DNA of 64,000 bases from Sternotherus odoratus (lineage: Eukaryota > Chordata > Testudines > Kinosternidae), in contig JAVMKO010000001.1 of the NCBI GenBank assembly GCA_032164245.1, positions 250,737,644 to 250,801,643 on the forward strand, in the 5' to 3' direction. This document shows, piece by piece, positions 9,976 to 19,344 of the stretch. The stretch's first letter is position 1. The number at the start of each line of letters is the position of its first letter. The position numbers and the translations under genes were made by a program. The notes beneath the pieces are model-generated. The model did not search any database. It was not told the DNA's origin and saw nothing but the letters and a program-made list of their open reading frames with translations.

Positions 9976-12448
9976 GGTTCATCGGAAATACAAATACAGG
10001 GGATCACTGTCATGGTATCCTGGAGGGAAACCAGCAGTCGCAGTGGGGGAGGAGCGGACAGAGGAGGGGGGGAGAGGAGGGGTGGGCAAGACACAGCAGC
10101 TTTTAAAAGTTTTCCGAGAACGTCAGCCTGCTGCTGCTGCTGCTTCTGCTGGCTTGTGGGGTGGAGTGGGTCGGTCCACGGAGCTTGCCCCCCCCGTGTT
10201 CTCACCCCGCGTCTGGGTGGGGAAGCTATGGGACTTGGGGAGGGGGGGAGGTAGTTAGACAGGGGCTGCAGAGGTGATCTTTGGGCGTGCTGCAGCTCCA
10301 CCAGAGATCGCAGCATGTCGCTCTGGTCCTCCATTATACGGAGCAAAGCATCCATGCGTCTTTCTTCGCGCTCTTCCCTCTTTTCTGCAGCGGCTCTCCA
10401 TTCCTGCCTCTCTCGATCCCTTGCCTGTATCTCTCGATCCCTTGCCTGTATCTCTCGATTCCTTGCCTCTATCATTCTTTCCCTCCACTCCGTCTGGCGG
10501 GCTGCCTCAGCGCGCGAGTTCTCCAGGAGTTCACTGAACATATCATCGCGCGTTCGTGTTTTCTTTTTACGCTTTCTTATCTGCGATGCACGGCGGGAGG
10601 AGCAGGCCGGGGATTCTGAGATAATTGTTCATCTGTGTGCGAATATGGACAAAGAAAGTTTGAAAGTTATGAGACAGATACATTCAAGGTTAGGAGGCAG
10701 ATGCAGTCTCGGATGGTACACAATGGGAGTACTATGCCTTTTGCAACCTCAGTATTCAGAGGCCTGATATGATTTCTGTACAAGGTCATGTTCTACACCT
10801 AAAAGTGACTGACTAGCTCACAGAAAAGTCAGAGCATCTCAGACACATATGCATGCCTCAGCCCAACACGGCTTCTGAAATCACCGTGCAGCCGGCCATG
10901 GTAAGTTAAAAGTGGCACTTGCATATTGTAGAGTAACCCCACCCCCTTCCCCCCACCGCGTGGCTCCCACTGAAACCGCAAACTGCAAAGCAAATGCCAA
11001 AAAATCTCTCGCTAAGGGATAAGGTCTTTTGGGGGCTCTTCAGACCGCTTGCGGACTATTCAGATTCCCTGCTAGCTACTACCACTACGGGCTTGGGTGG
11101 CGGGGGGTTGGTTCGCGTTGGATCTGAAGTGGAAGCAACCGCTTGCAGACTGCTCTGGTTCCCTGCTAACTACCGCTACGGGCTGGAGGGGGGGGGGGGG
11201 GTTGGTTTGCGTTGGATCTGAAGCGGAAGCAACCGCTTGCAGACTGCTCTGGTTCCCTGCTAGCTACCGCTACGGGCTGGGGGGGGGAGGGGGTCAGCGT
11301 TCATGGGGGGGGGGGGGTTGGTCGGTCCTCAGCAGAAAAGAGTACTTTGCAGCTGGGAATCTTTATCTCCCTACTAATTGGAGTCGGTATTTCAAACAGG
11401 CAACCATGAATGACATCACTTTGCTGAGAATTTCTCAGAGAGATAGAGAGCGCATGCTCCTTGCCTCCATGCAAAGTCCTGGTCCATACGCCGCAATGCT
11501 AGCCTGCTCAATGATACCAGACTACTTACTACTTTCGTGGCGTGGGATGGTCTCCTATCACGGGGGACCACATAAGGCGGCTCTCCCCAGAAATCTGCTG
11601 CGGAGGATTCATCGCTACCTCCTGGATAGCTTCATTGAAATGTCCGCGGAGGACTTCTGGTCAATCCTGGAGTATATTGACAAACTCTTTGAGTAGAAAT
11701 TGACCAGCAATGAAAGCACGCTAAGTAACTTAGGGCAAGTTACTCATTAATAAATGCTTCCTTTACAAAATCACACGTCATGTAATCACTTAAAAAAGAA
11801 ACACTTACCCCCCTGGGAGGCTTGGGAGGGTACTGGCTCCAGGGTGATAAACAGCTCCTGGCTGTCTGGGAACACAGGTTCTCCGCTGGCCTCCTGCTGC
11901 TCCGTGAGATTTTCCTCTTCCTCATGGTCGTCCTCATCGGAATCTGTCTCCTCCCTGACGATTATCCCATCGGTGGAGTCCACGCAGACCGGCGCGATGG
12001 TGGTGGGGGCGCCCCCCATTATCTGATTTAGTTCATTGTAGAACCTGCATGTCCGTGGCGCGCCCCCTGATCGTCCGTTTGCCTCCTTGGCTTTCTGGAA
12101 CGATTGCCTCAGCTCCTTAATTTTCACGCGGCACTGTGTGGTGTCCCTGTTGTGGCCCCTTTCTAGCATGGCCTTGGAGACTCTTCCATAGGTGTTGGCA
12201 TTCCGTTTGTTGTTGCGTAGTTCCAACATCACTGATTCCTCTCCCCAGATAGCGATGAGATCCAGCACCTCACGAGTGGACCATGCTGGAGCTCTTCTCC
12301 TCTGGCTGGTGTCCAGGGCAGATGAGCTCTGCATGGAGTCTTGTGAAGCTGAGCTCTGCATGGCGGCTAGTGCTGCTGATTGCTCTGAATGGCGACTGAG
12401 CTGTTCAGGTGAGCTGGCCACGCTGACCAAACAGGAAATGGTATTCAA
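9960..12448 (-). CDS. Harbinger Myb/SANT-like DNA-binding protein, two exons
   Basis: The accessory protein of Harbinger elements binds DNA and helps bring transposase to the ends. Exon 1 runs from 12448 to 11809. It has a Ser/Gln-rich leader (residues 1-50), then a Myb/SANT-like trihelix-type domain (about 54-145; Trp57, Trp68, QCRVKIKELRQSF, CRFYNELNQIMGG), then an acidic linker. The donor is a consensus GTAAGT (11808-11803). A phase-compatible acceptor (CTCAG before 10615) opens exon 2, which begins with a basic patch RKRKKKTRTR (likely nuclear localisation). A heptad-like Glu/Arg coiled coil (ARNREIQARDRE) and the LLRIMEDQSDML helix follow. Both exons are open, so the gene may be functional. 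The C-terminal tail after a Pro-rich segment may be frame-shifted by G-runs. The intron is 10616-11808. Confidence 0.85.
11047..11310 (+). repeat. 94-bp tandem repeat upstream of the third Harbinger ORF
   Basis: Copies begin with 'gcttgcagactgctctggtt' or a close variant at 11047, 11141 and 11235. Each carries 'ccctgctagctaccgctacgggct', a G-run, and 'gcgttggatctgaagcggaagcaacc'. Copies one and two are 94 bp; the third breaks off in G-runs near 11300. The array lies 5' of the plus-strand ORF at 11406 and within the Myb intron, so it could be a promoter; that is inference. Confidence 0.8.
11406..11696 (+). CDS. Third Harbinger ORF of unknown function, nested antisense in Myb intron
   Basis: This is a 96-codon open frame. 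The ATG at 11406 has a reasonable context (CAACCATGA) and lies just 3' of a possible acceptor (TTTCAAACAG), so it may be the last exon of a longer gene. The product is neither transposase nor Myb. It has a basic N-terminal stretch (SQRDRERMLLASMQS), a hydrophobic middle (AAMLACSMIPDYLLLSW), a basic PRNLLRRIHRYLLD helix and an acidic C-terminus (SFIEMSAEDFWSILEYIDKL). The stop is at 11694-11696 and AATAAA follows at 11749-11754. A diverged copy of its last 22 residues and stop is found on the minus strand of the second Harbinger element (40886-40960), also opposite the Myb gene. I do not recognise the family; no function is proposed. Confidence 0.65.
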   Translation: MNDITLLRISQRDRERMLLASMQSPGPYAAMLACSMIPDYLLLSWRGMVSYHGGPHKAALPRNLLRRIHRYLLDSFIEMSAEDFWSILEYIDKLFE

Positions 12449-12784
12449 ATGTTCCCGGGTCTTATCTACCTGGCCAGAGCAGCGAGTTCAGAGTGCAGTG
12501 CAGAGCAGTCACAGTGGAGCAGTGAGGCAGTCCAGAGCGGTCAGAATGGAGCATTGTGGGACAGCCTCTGGAGGCTATTAATGTCGGTTCCGTCTTCACT
12601 AACCCACAGTCGAGCTTGGAATGTCGAATTTAGCCTTACTTCTCTCGTCAGGCAGGAGTTACAAATTCGATCTTGAGGGCCCTTTACATTGACGTTAAGA
12701 GCATGTATGTGAAGACAGGTACACGTTTAATTCGACCTAACGTCGTTAACATCGAATTAAAGTGGTAGTGAAGACAGGCCCTAA

Positions 12785-12812
12785 TGCTCAAACCACTGAG
12801 CTATCCCTCCTC
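12785..12812 (-). mobile_element. Cry-type SINE, tRNA-like head (A-box half)
   Basis: The minus strand reads GGATAGCTCAGTGGTTTGAG, a canonical tRNA-like start with Pol III A-box (TAGCTCAGTGG). It continues across the Harbinger element into 7123-6970. The TAA duplication at 12782-12784 and 7124-7126 marks the split. Confidence 0.75.
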
Positions 12813-13192
12813 CTTGTTTGTTTACAAACCATACCTGAAGCCCGTATCCCTGAACAGCTGCAGGAACACACTGCATGCAGGCAGCTCCCTTTTCCCAGGT
12901 AAGGAACCACTGCCTGGTCCCAAGCAGCAGCTATGGAACCTCCCTCTCTCCAAGACTTCACACAGACTCCCAGCCAAATGGAGGTTGCTTCTTTCCACAT
13001 CAAACTCAATCTCCCGACTGCTTACGACACCGTTTTCTTACTGCCTGAAAGCTAGGAAACCCTGTTATCTTCCCTCTGGGCCATGTGGTCTCACCAAGGG
13101 GCTCCAGGCATCAGCCCCCTTCTTTGTGAACCCTTGTTCTGCACTAGGAGAAGAACCTCCATTGCTCCTACTGCTCAGCACAAAAGAGAATA
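12813..13192. other. Unassigned sequence
   Basis: Nothing recognised. A 140-codon plus-strand ORF at 12784-13206 begins inside the SINE head and shows no domain. Confidence 0.4.
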
Positions 13193-13491
13193 CAGTAGAC
13201 TCTTGATTATCCAGGATGATAGGGGAAAAAATTAATTCTGGTTAATAAAATCCCGGATAATCACCATCCATAGGAAATATGGGGGGGGGGGGTTGGTTCA
13301 CCAGCCACCCTGCACTGGGGGGAGGGGTGTTGGTTCACTGTCTGCCCTGTGCCCTGGGGGGGGGGGGGGGGTTGTGTGTGCGCTTGGGGCAGTAGCAAAG
13401 CCAGAGCCGGCCCTGCGAGTTGCGTGTATTTTTTTTTTTTTTTGACATCCTGGTTAATCCAATCCTGGATAATGGAGAGTCTACTCTACTG
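13193..13491. mobile_element. Tigger-like (Tc1/mariner) MITE
   Basis: The left end CAGTAGACTCTTGATTATCC and the right end (minus strand CAGTAGAGTAGACTCTCCATTATCC) form inverted repeats, with a 6-bp extra GTAGAG-like unit on the right. Both ends are flanked by TA (13191-13192 and 13492-13493). The interior holds long G-runs (13281-13291 and 13358-13371) and a 14-bp T-run, with no ORF. Confidence 0.75.
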
Positions 13492-13493
13492 TA

Positions 13494-13895
13494 TGGTGAT
13501 TGCACCTAACACCCCCAAGGGCAGGCCATTAACACCTCTTTCATAACAGTACATTACAATCACCACCCTTACTTTACTCCGACATGTATGCAAGATTCCG
13601 CCCCGGGTAGTGCCTGCCTCTGCTAGTGAACTGCCCTTCCTGGTGGAAGTCTGCTGGGGAAAGGTTACTGTAGCACCAAGTGGCCACACATGAGACACAG
13701 CCATTGGGCACAATACAAGAAGTGGGTGGTACAGGTTGGGGAGATAGTATGGCCTTGGCAGTGGGTTGATTAACTGAATCAATGCATCCCTGGGCAGCTC
13801 CTCTGAAGCCCTAACAACATTTAAAGGCTGCCCTTCCCTAGCAGAAATTCCAAAGGAGGGCGTCTGAACAAACATTGCCTCTTCTCCTGTGTGGG
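13494..13895. other. Unassigned sequence
   Basis: No gene or repeat recognised between the Tigger-like and hAT MITEs. Confidence 0.4.
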
Positions 13896-14318
13896 CAGGG
13901 GTCAAAGTGAGCCGGTACGGGCCGGTCGACGTACCAGTAAGAAGCCGGTACCGTCCGATAGCAGCTCACTTTAAAGCGCTGCTGTGGCATTCCTGCCCCT
14001 TTTGTAACCCCCTCCCTCCCACCCCCCATGGCGGCCCTGCAGGTAGGGTCTGGACCATCTGGGCCGCCGACAGGAAGGGGAGTGACGTTAAACGGTGCCA
14101 TTGCAGCACTTTAACGTGCCGCTGCCAATGCGGGGGGGGGGACAAAAGGAGCAGCTGCCCCGGGGGCAGCGATTTAAAAGGGCCCAGAGTCCAGGTACTT
14201 TAACTGGAGCCCTGAGCAGCACAGATGACTTGGCTGGGGGACACTGACCCATCCAGACCCGCCCTTTCCTCCCTCCCCCCCTCATATCTGTAAGTCATTG
14301 GACTTACTTTTACCCCTG
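13896..14318. mobile_element. hAT-type MITE, GC-rich
   Basis: The left end CAGGGGTCAAAGTGAGCCGG and the minus-strand reading of the right end CAGGGGTAAAAGTAAGTCC are inverted repeats with the CAGGGGT start typical of hAT elements. The left arm is rich in overlapping GGTACC/CCGGTAC palindromes (13912-13955). No convincing 8-bp duplication remains at the flanks. No ORF. Confidence 0.65.
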
Positions 14319-14979
14319 GCCAGGGTTGGGGACCCATGAAGTAGATTCTCAGCTTTCATTTAAAAAAACCCAACAGCTCTCTAGCTCTTTTCCTTGGGAC
14401 AATAAACTGATCATTGCATTGCTATAGAGGGAAAGTACAAACAGCTGGGGGTGCTCCCCTTTGCAGCACAAGGTTGGAGGGGTGAGGCCCACTGGTCCCA
14501 CACATAAATATACTTTTTATATCCAATGAGTCAGTTATACGTGGGATGCATCATCTTATTAACTCTTCCCAGATCATGAGGCTTTCTGGTGTGACGATGA
14601 TGAATAATTTCTTATGTTTGGGGGTGGAAGATAGCAAAACATTGGGGTTTTTTTTTTCCTCCTCTAGTTTGGATTACACTATAAAGAGAGAATTTACTAA
14701 AAGGTTGATAATGGTTTAACCATTGAGAAATAATTAACAGACGTCAGACATTACACAAGGCATCAAACTGTAACCTGAGAGGCTACACAATAACTTTCCT
14801 TGTTAAAGTAAAGGATGTTTGTTTAGGAACTAGCCAGAGCTTCTGACTGCATAATTACTCACATGTGAAATAGGTCTGCACAGCTCACAGTGTTTTGTTT
14901 TGTTATGTTTTTCTTTTTTTTTTTAAAGCGAGGAATACTTGACCACTAGTGTTAGATAAAACTGGAAAAAAGTTTTTAG
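14319..14979. other. Unassigned AT-rich sequence
   Basis: No recognised feature beyond short T-runs. Confidence 0.4.
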
Positions 14980-15512
14980 AATCGTAGGGTTCAAAGGGAC
15001 CACAAGGGTCATCTAGTCTAACGCCCTGAAATGGTGCAGGATTTGTTGTCTAAACCATACAAGACAGGCTACCCAGCCTCCTTTTGAAAACCTCCAGCAA
15101 AGCTTCCACAGCCTCCCAGGACAGTCTGTTCCATTGTCCTGCTGTTTTTACAGTTAGGACGTTTTTCCTGAGATTTAATCTAAATCTGCTGTGTTGTAGT
15201 TTGAACCCGCTGCCTCTTGTCCTGCCCTCTATGACAAGAGAGAACAACTTCTCCATCTTTTTTATGGCAGCTTCTCAAGTATTTGAAGACCGCTATTATG
15301 TGCCCCCTTAATCTCCTCTTTTCCAAACTAAATATACCTAGTTCCTTCAGACTTTGCTCATATGGCTTGAATTCCATCCCTTTGAACATCTTGGTAGCAT
15401 GCTTCTGGGTCCTTTCCAGTTTCTCTACATCCTATCTATACATTGGTGACCAAAACTGGACACAGTACTCCAGAAGAGGCCTCACCAGAACCAAGTAGAG
15501 CAGTACTATCAC
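14980..15512 (-). mobile_element. CR1 LINE 3' fragment, antisense
   Basis: The minus strand reads through the CR1 RT C-terminal region (LEKRRLRGHIIAVFKYL, FRLNLRKNVLTV, WNRLSWEAVE) in two overlapping frames (15389-15180 and 15256-15050). It ends at the left in a tail corresponding to 'agactagatgacccttgtggtccctttg'. Frameshifts and stops make it inactive. It looks like an older, bird-like CR1 subfamily and not the one at 8137-9152. Confidence 0.85.
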
Positions 15513-16805
15513 CTGCCATGCCGCTGGGGACTGCAAGATGTATCCAGAGGGAGAGCTCAGAAAAGTCCAACTACCTCAAACTTCCCCCCCTTATTTATAT
15601 ATTAGTATGTCCCTTAAAGAAAACTTATTACAAGCAGTTTCAATGGTCCAGCTAGAGATTCGTTCTGATTATTGATTAACCAGGTGGGGTATTTCCAGAA
15701 TTTCCAGCCTTGAGGCCCCCCAATAGACATTACTGGGGTACACCCTGCTCTTCTAAAATGCATGAATCAGCAACGTCAGCACAATTCTTACCTGGAAGGA
15801 TGCAGGGTCAAGCTGCCCTTTTTGTGGCACCCAAAGACCCCCTCCTCTCCTGCCTTCATCAAGCTGAGGCTGGGATGCGGCCAATTTGCAGCCTGCTGAC
15901 TTGGCTGTTTTTAGCAATAAGCATAGTGGTTTCAGGCACTTTACTGGTTTGCTGACATCCACCCTGATTCCAGGGTCACACAATAGCACCAGGGGGATTT
16001 ACAGATTATAACTTTCCAAAGGTGCAGCAAAGTACAGTGGTGAGCCCCCTGTGCCCCCCAGCATTTCTGAAACTGGAGCCACGATGCCCAATCCTGTCCT
16101 GCACCAGCATAATGGCACCAGCAGCTTTTATCATAGTGCAACTCCTTCCCCATTATCCCCTTTCCTGCACTCAGGATAGCTTTGGCTCTGGAGCCCTTAT
16201 TTGCCTAAAAATAGGAATGGTCTGTCCCTCTTCACTTAGATATAAACAGGGACCTGGCCATCACAGAACTGAAAAACAAGCTTCTGGAGCTGGTCCTTTC
16301 CTCTGCCAAACACTCACAATTCACTGGAAGATCATGAAAGACGTGTGTGCGATGCTGTGGTTGTCCTAGCAAACCGTTAATACGAAGGGGGGAGCTGGAG
16401 GGTTTACAATCTTTCTCTATAGCTGAAAAGGAACCTGGACTAACACTCACAATTGGCTGGAACAGCTCTTACCATTTCCCAGAAGGTTACTTAAGCACTT
16501 GAAACCACTCCAACTGCAACCTCTGTTATTGTGTTGTTTTCTTGCCCCGATGATGAACACTGTAGTCTGATCCTACCCGGGTCTTACATAAAAATGAGAA
16601 AATTGAAGTCGGTATACAAAAGTGAAAGGCAATAATGACACAGATGGCCTCTCTAGTGACAGACTAAGCCTGGCTTTGAGACTGCCAAGATGGTGTTTAT
16701 TAAGACTTTTGTTGTTTGCACTTTTTTTTAAATGAGATCAGTTTTATTCCTGATTTAATAGTTTTCATGTAAATTGGTCTTAACAAGCTTCCTCGTGTGG
16801 TAGTT
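15513..16805. other. Unassigned sequence
   Basis: No gene, exon or repeat family was recognised. Confidence 0.4.
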
Positions 16806-17060
16806 AGAGAAGGCAGCTTGTAGTTAAGACACTGGACTGAGCTTTTAATTTCTTCTCTTGCTGTGGACATTAGGACCTTTGGCAAGTCACTTAATCTCTT
16901 TCTGTGTCCCAACTGTGGAATAAGGACAATAATACTTTTCTTTGTCTATTTAGTCAGTACCTTGTCAATGAAGAGACTGTTGTCTAGGTACAGTGCCTAG
17001 CAACGGGCCCTAATCTTGCTTTGGGCCTCTAGGGACAAATTTAAACAATGATAATGAGAA
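16806..17060 (+). mobile_element. MIR-like SINE plus 3' repeat tail
   Basis: It reads 'gtagttaagacactggactgag', then 'ggcaagtcacttaatctcttt', then 'ggaataaggacaataatactt', the order of an ancient MIR/CORE-SINE. This is followed by 'acagtgcctagcaacgggcccta..ttgggcctctagg', a repeat end seen in several places in this window. Confidence 0.6.
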
Positions 17061-19305
17061 CAACTCCTGGAATGCTAAAGCCTGGTTATTTTGTTGTTGT
17101 TGCAGCCGTGCTGACTAACTTTGCCCAGTGAGCTGTATACAGTATGTAGTGTTACCTACTTGGACAAGGTATTGCCGCTTGCGTTTTCTCAATATTTGCA
17201 TTAGAACGGCCTATTTTCAAGACTTATGTACTTTCATTTTTTATTAAACCTGCAAAGGGGGAAGCCTATTCTCGTCTCAGTCTCATAACAACAGTAAGAG
17301 CTTCTTGTGTGCGTTAAAAGGAAAAGTTGGAACACTATCACAGCACCAACATCCTCACACAGCTCCACCAGCTCCCCATTCATTTCAAGATACAGCTGGA
17401 AATTTTCATCTGGCTTCCCAAGAACTGCTTCAGCTGCCTTCACAGACTGGGGAGGAGGGAAATGAGAAAATAAGTGCACTTGCTGCAATCCGGTCCATTA
17501 CGAAGCCACCTTATTTACTCTCCAGTTTTATGTTCTCCTGCTATAGATTAACTGTGGCAGGGGTGAGTTAGCAGCAGGAAGAGAGGACGTGACTCAAGAA
17601 GTTACACAAACCCTCCTCCCTTTACTTGGTGACAAATGTGAAGAAGGGTTATCTGTGACCATTCCAAGAGCCCCCCTCCAGCACAGCACTGCCCTTCTTC
17701 TGCCCTGTACCTCCTAGTTTCTCTTTCATTCTTCTGTGCCATTTCCTATTTAACACTGTGTTTGCGCTATTTAACTCAATACAGACTTTCAAATGCGGTT
17801 GGCATGAAAGAAGGAGAATTCTGTGCTACAAACAAGACCTCTAATGCAGTGGCGGTCATCTTCAGAGAAGAGTCAAGAAAATACAAAAGGGTTTTTTGCT
17901 GTTTCTGTTGCTGTTTCCCTGACGTCTGGACAAGAAGACTCAGTGAGTTACTGTTGAGTGAGAAGTCCATGTCTCTGAGGTCCAGATACATTTAAATGAA
18001 GTTAGGAGCCTTGGTTGATCTGGGCCTGAGACTCCAGCTCTGCTGGTTGTACTAGCACATGTTCAACTTTTAGGGTCACCATGGTAACTTGCAGGCACTT
18101 TAAGTGGGAATCTAATCTGAACAGTGACAGCAAAACTCAGCATTGTGGGGTTTCATGTGTCACACTTTCTTTGTAGTTTGTGTGCTGTAGGCCATGGACT
18201 TTACGTGAAATAAGGAGAATATGTCTATTAAAGTTGTAGAAAATAAGTGGTTTGTAATTTAAGATCCTGGGAAGTAAGATTTTAATTATAAAATTCAAAT
18301 AGCAGGTTCATCAGAAATAGATGCCCCTTAATAAATTCCTTAATTAAAGACAGGCAGGCTCTTAATTGCAACACAACTACAATAAACACTTAAAACTAGA
18401 GTTGGCTCCAAAGTTAAATTGAACTCTGAGGCTGGCACAAGCTTCTGATCTAAACCAAACCTCTAAGCTAGGCCATGTTTCTGAGTTCTAACACATTCCC
18501 AATCTGAAGTAGGCTCCTGTGTTACACTGAATGCCCATGCTGACATAACCTCCTCAGAGCTGTAACATGGCTCTAAATAAACTGAGCTAATTAACTAGAA
18601 TCAATAGCACAGAGTCAGAACAAGCTTCTAACAAGTCTAAGCTTCCATAATGGTGTGAAACCTAGCAGCTGATCTGGAATAGGCCTCTGCCTTGTTAAGC
18701 TCCCTTATTGACAACAGCTCCTCAACACAGAGGAGAATTCTTGCTAAAATCAGCTTCCAGACTGGAATTAATCTCTCCTGCTTGAAGCAGACTTTATAGC
18801 TTCTTAAACCCACCCCTCACAGATTCTGGCCAATCAGACTCCTCCACTTGATTCAAAATGGAGTCCACAGGTTTAAGAGAACACCACTAAGCGATCTTCC
18901 TCTTGGAAAAGTATGTGAGTCTCTCCTTCAGAACAAGGGAATTTAACAGGAGAAAAGGAGAAATCAACCCTGTGGTTAGTCTCTGTTTTCTCATTTTTTC
19001 CTTAAAGGATGCTTATGTAAGTGGCTAGACTTAGTTGCAAAAAAATGTCTTGTGAATGCTTGAAAAGAAAATGAATATTTTGGTTTGTTTGGCTGGATTG
19101 GCAAACTTGGTTCACTGAGGAAAACTAAAAAGAATCTTAGTTTTTTGGTATACTGCTTTTCTCTCACTTCTATTATTTTCTCTGGTTCTATTGTTAGTAT
19201 GGGGGGAAGGTTTAAAGGAAAGGAGGAAGAAACCCATTTTCTCAGAGGTTACTTTCACTCTTTTCAACAGAGAGAACATTTTCCCATATTACTTTATTTT
19301 TAACT
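17061..19305. other. Unassigned sequence
   Basis: No coding exon recognised. A minus-strand open frame at 17234-17488 was considered but has no supporting motif. 18380-18830 has a monotonous 'ctc..taagct..ggctcc' texture, perhaps a decayed repeat I cannot name. Confidence 0.4.
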
Positions 19306-19344
19306 CCCCCCCCCCCCCCCCCCCCCCCCCCCCCACACACACAC
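19306..19344. repeat. Poly-C run followed by (AC)n
   Basis: There are twenty-nine consecutive C residues (19306-19334), then five AC units. This is a simple-sequence tract; exact length in an assembly may be unreliable. Confidence 0.9.

Larger units (their letters stand above)
7127..12781 (+). mobile_element. PIF/Harbinger DNA transposon, near complete
   Basis: Terminal inverted repeats are GGGTATGTCTTCACTAC (left) and GGGCCTGTCTTCACTAC (right, minus strand), with two mismatches. They are flanked by a 3-bp TAA duplication at 7124-7126 and 12782-12784, the TWA target type of Harbinger. It holds a HARBI1-like transposase (+), a Myb/SANT gene (-), and an extra small ORF (+) within the Myb intron. 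Removing the CR1 insertion and its duplicated 5 bp leaves about 4.6 kb. It is inserted in the head of a Cry SINE. Confidence 0.9.

Noticed and set aside
10274..10767. Plus-strand ORFs of 87-150 codons
   Set aside because: They are shadows of the Myb/SANT coiled-coil exon, which has the domain, splice sites and polyA signal on the minus strand.
11047..11310. CRISPR-like array
   Set aside because: The units are head-to-tail with no unique spacers, and the window is clearly vertebrate.
17234..17488. Possible host exon on the minus strand
   Set aside because: An 84-codon open frame with no recognisable family and no convincing splice sites at a conserved boundary.
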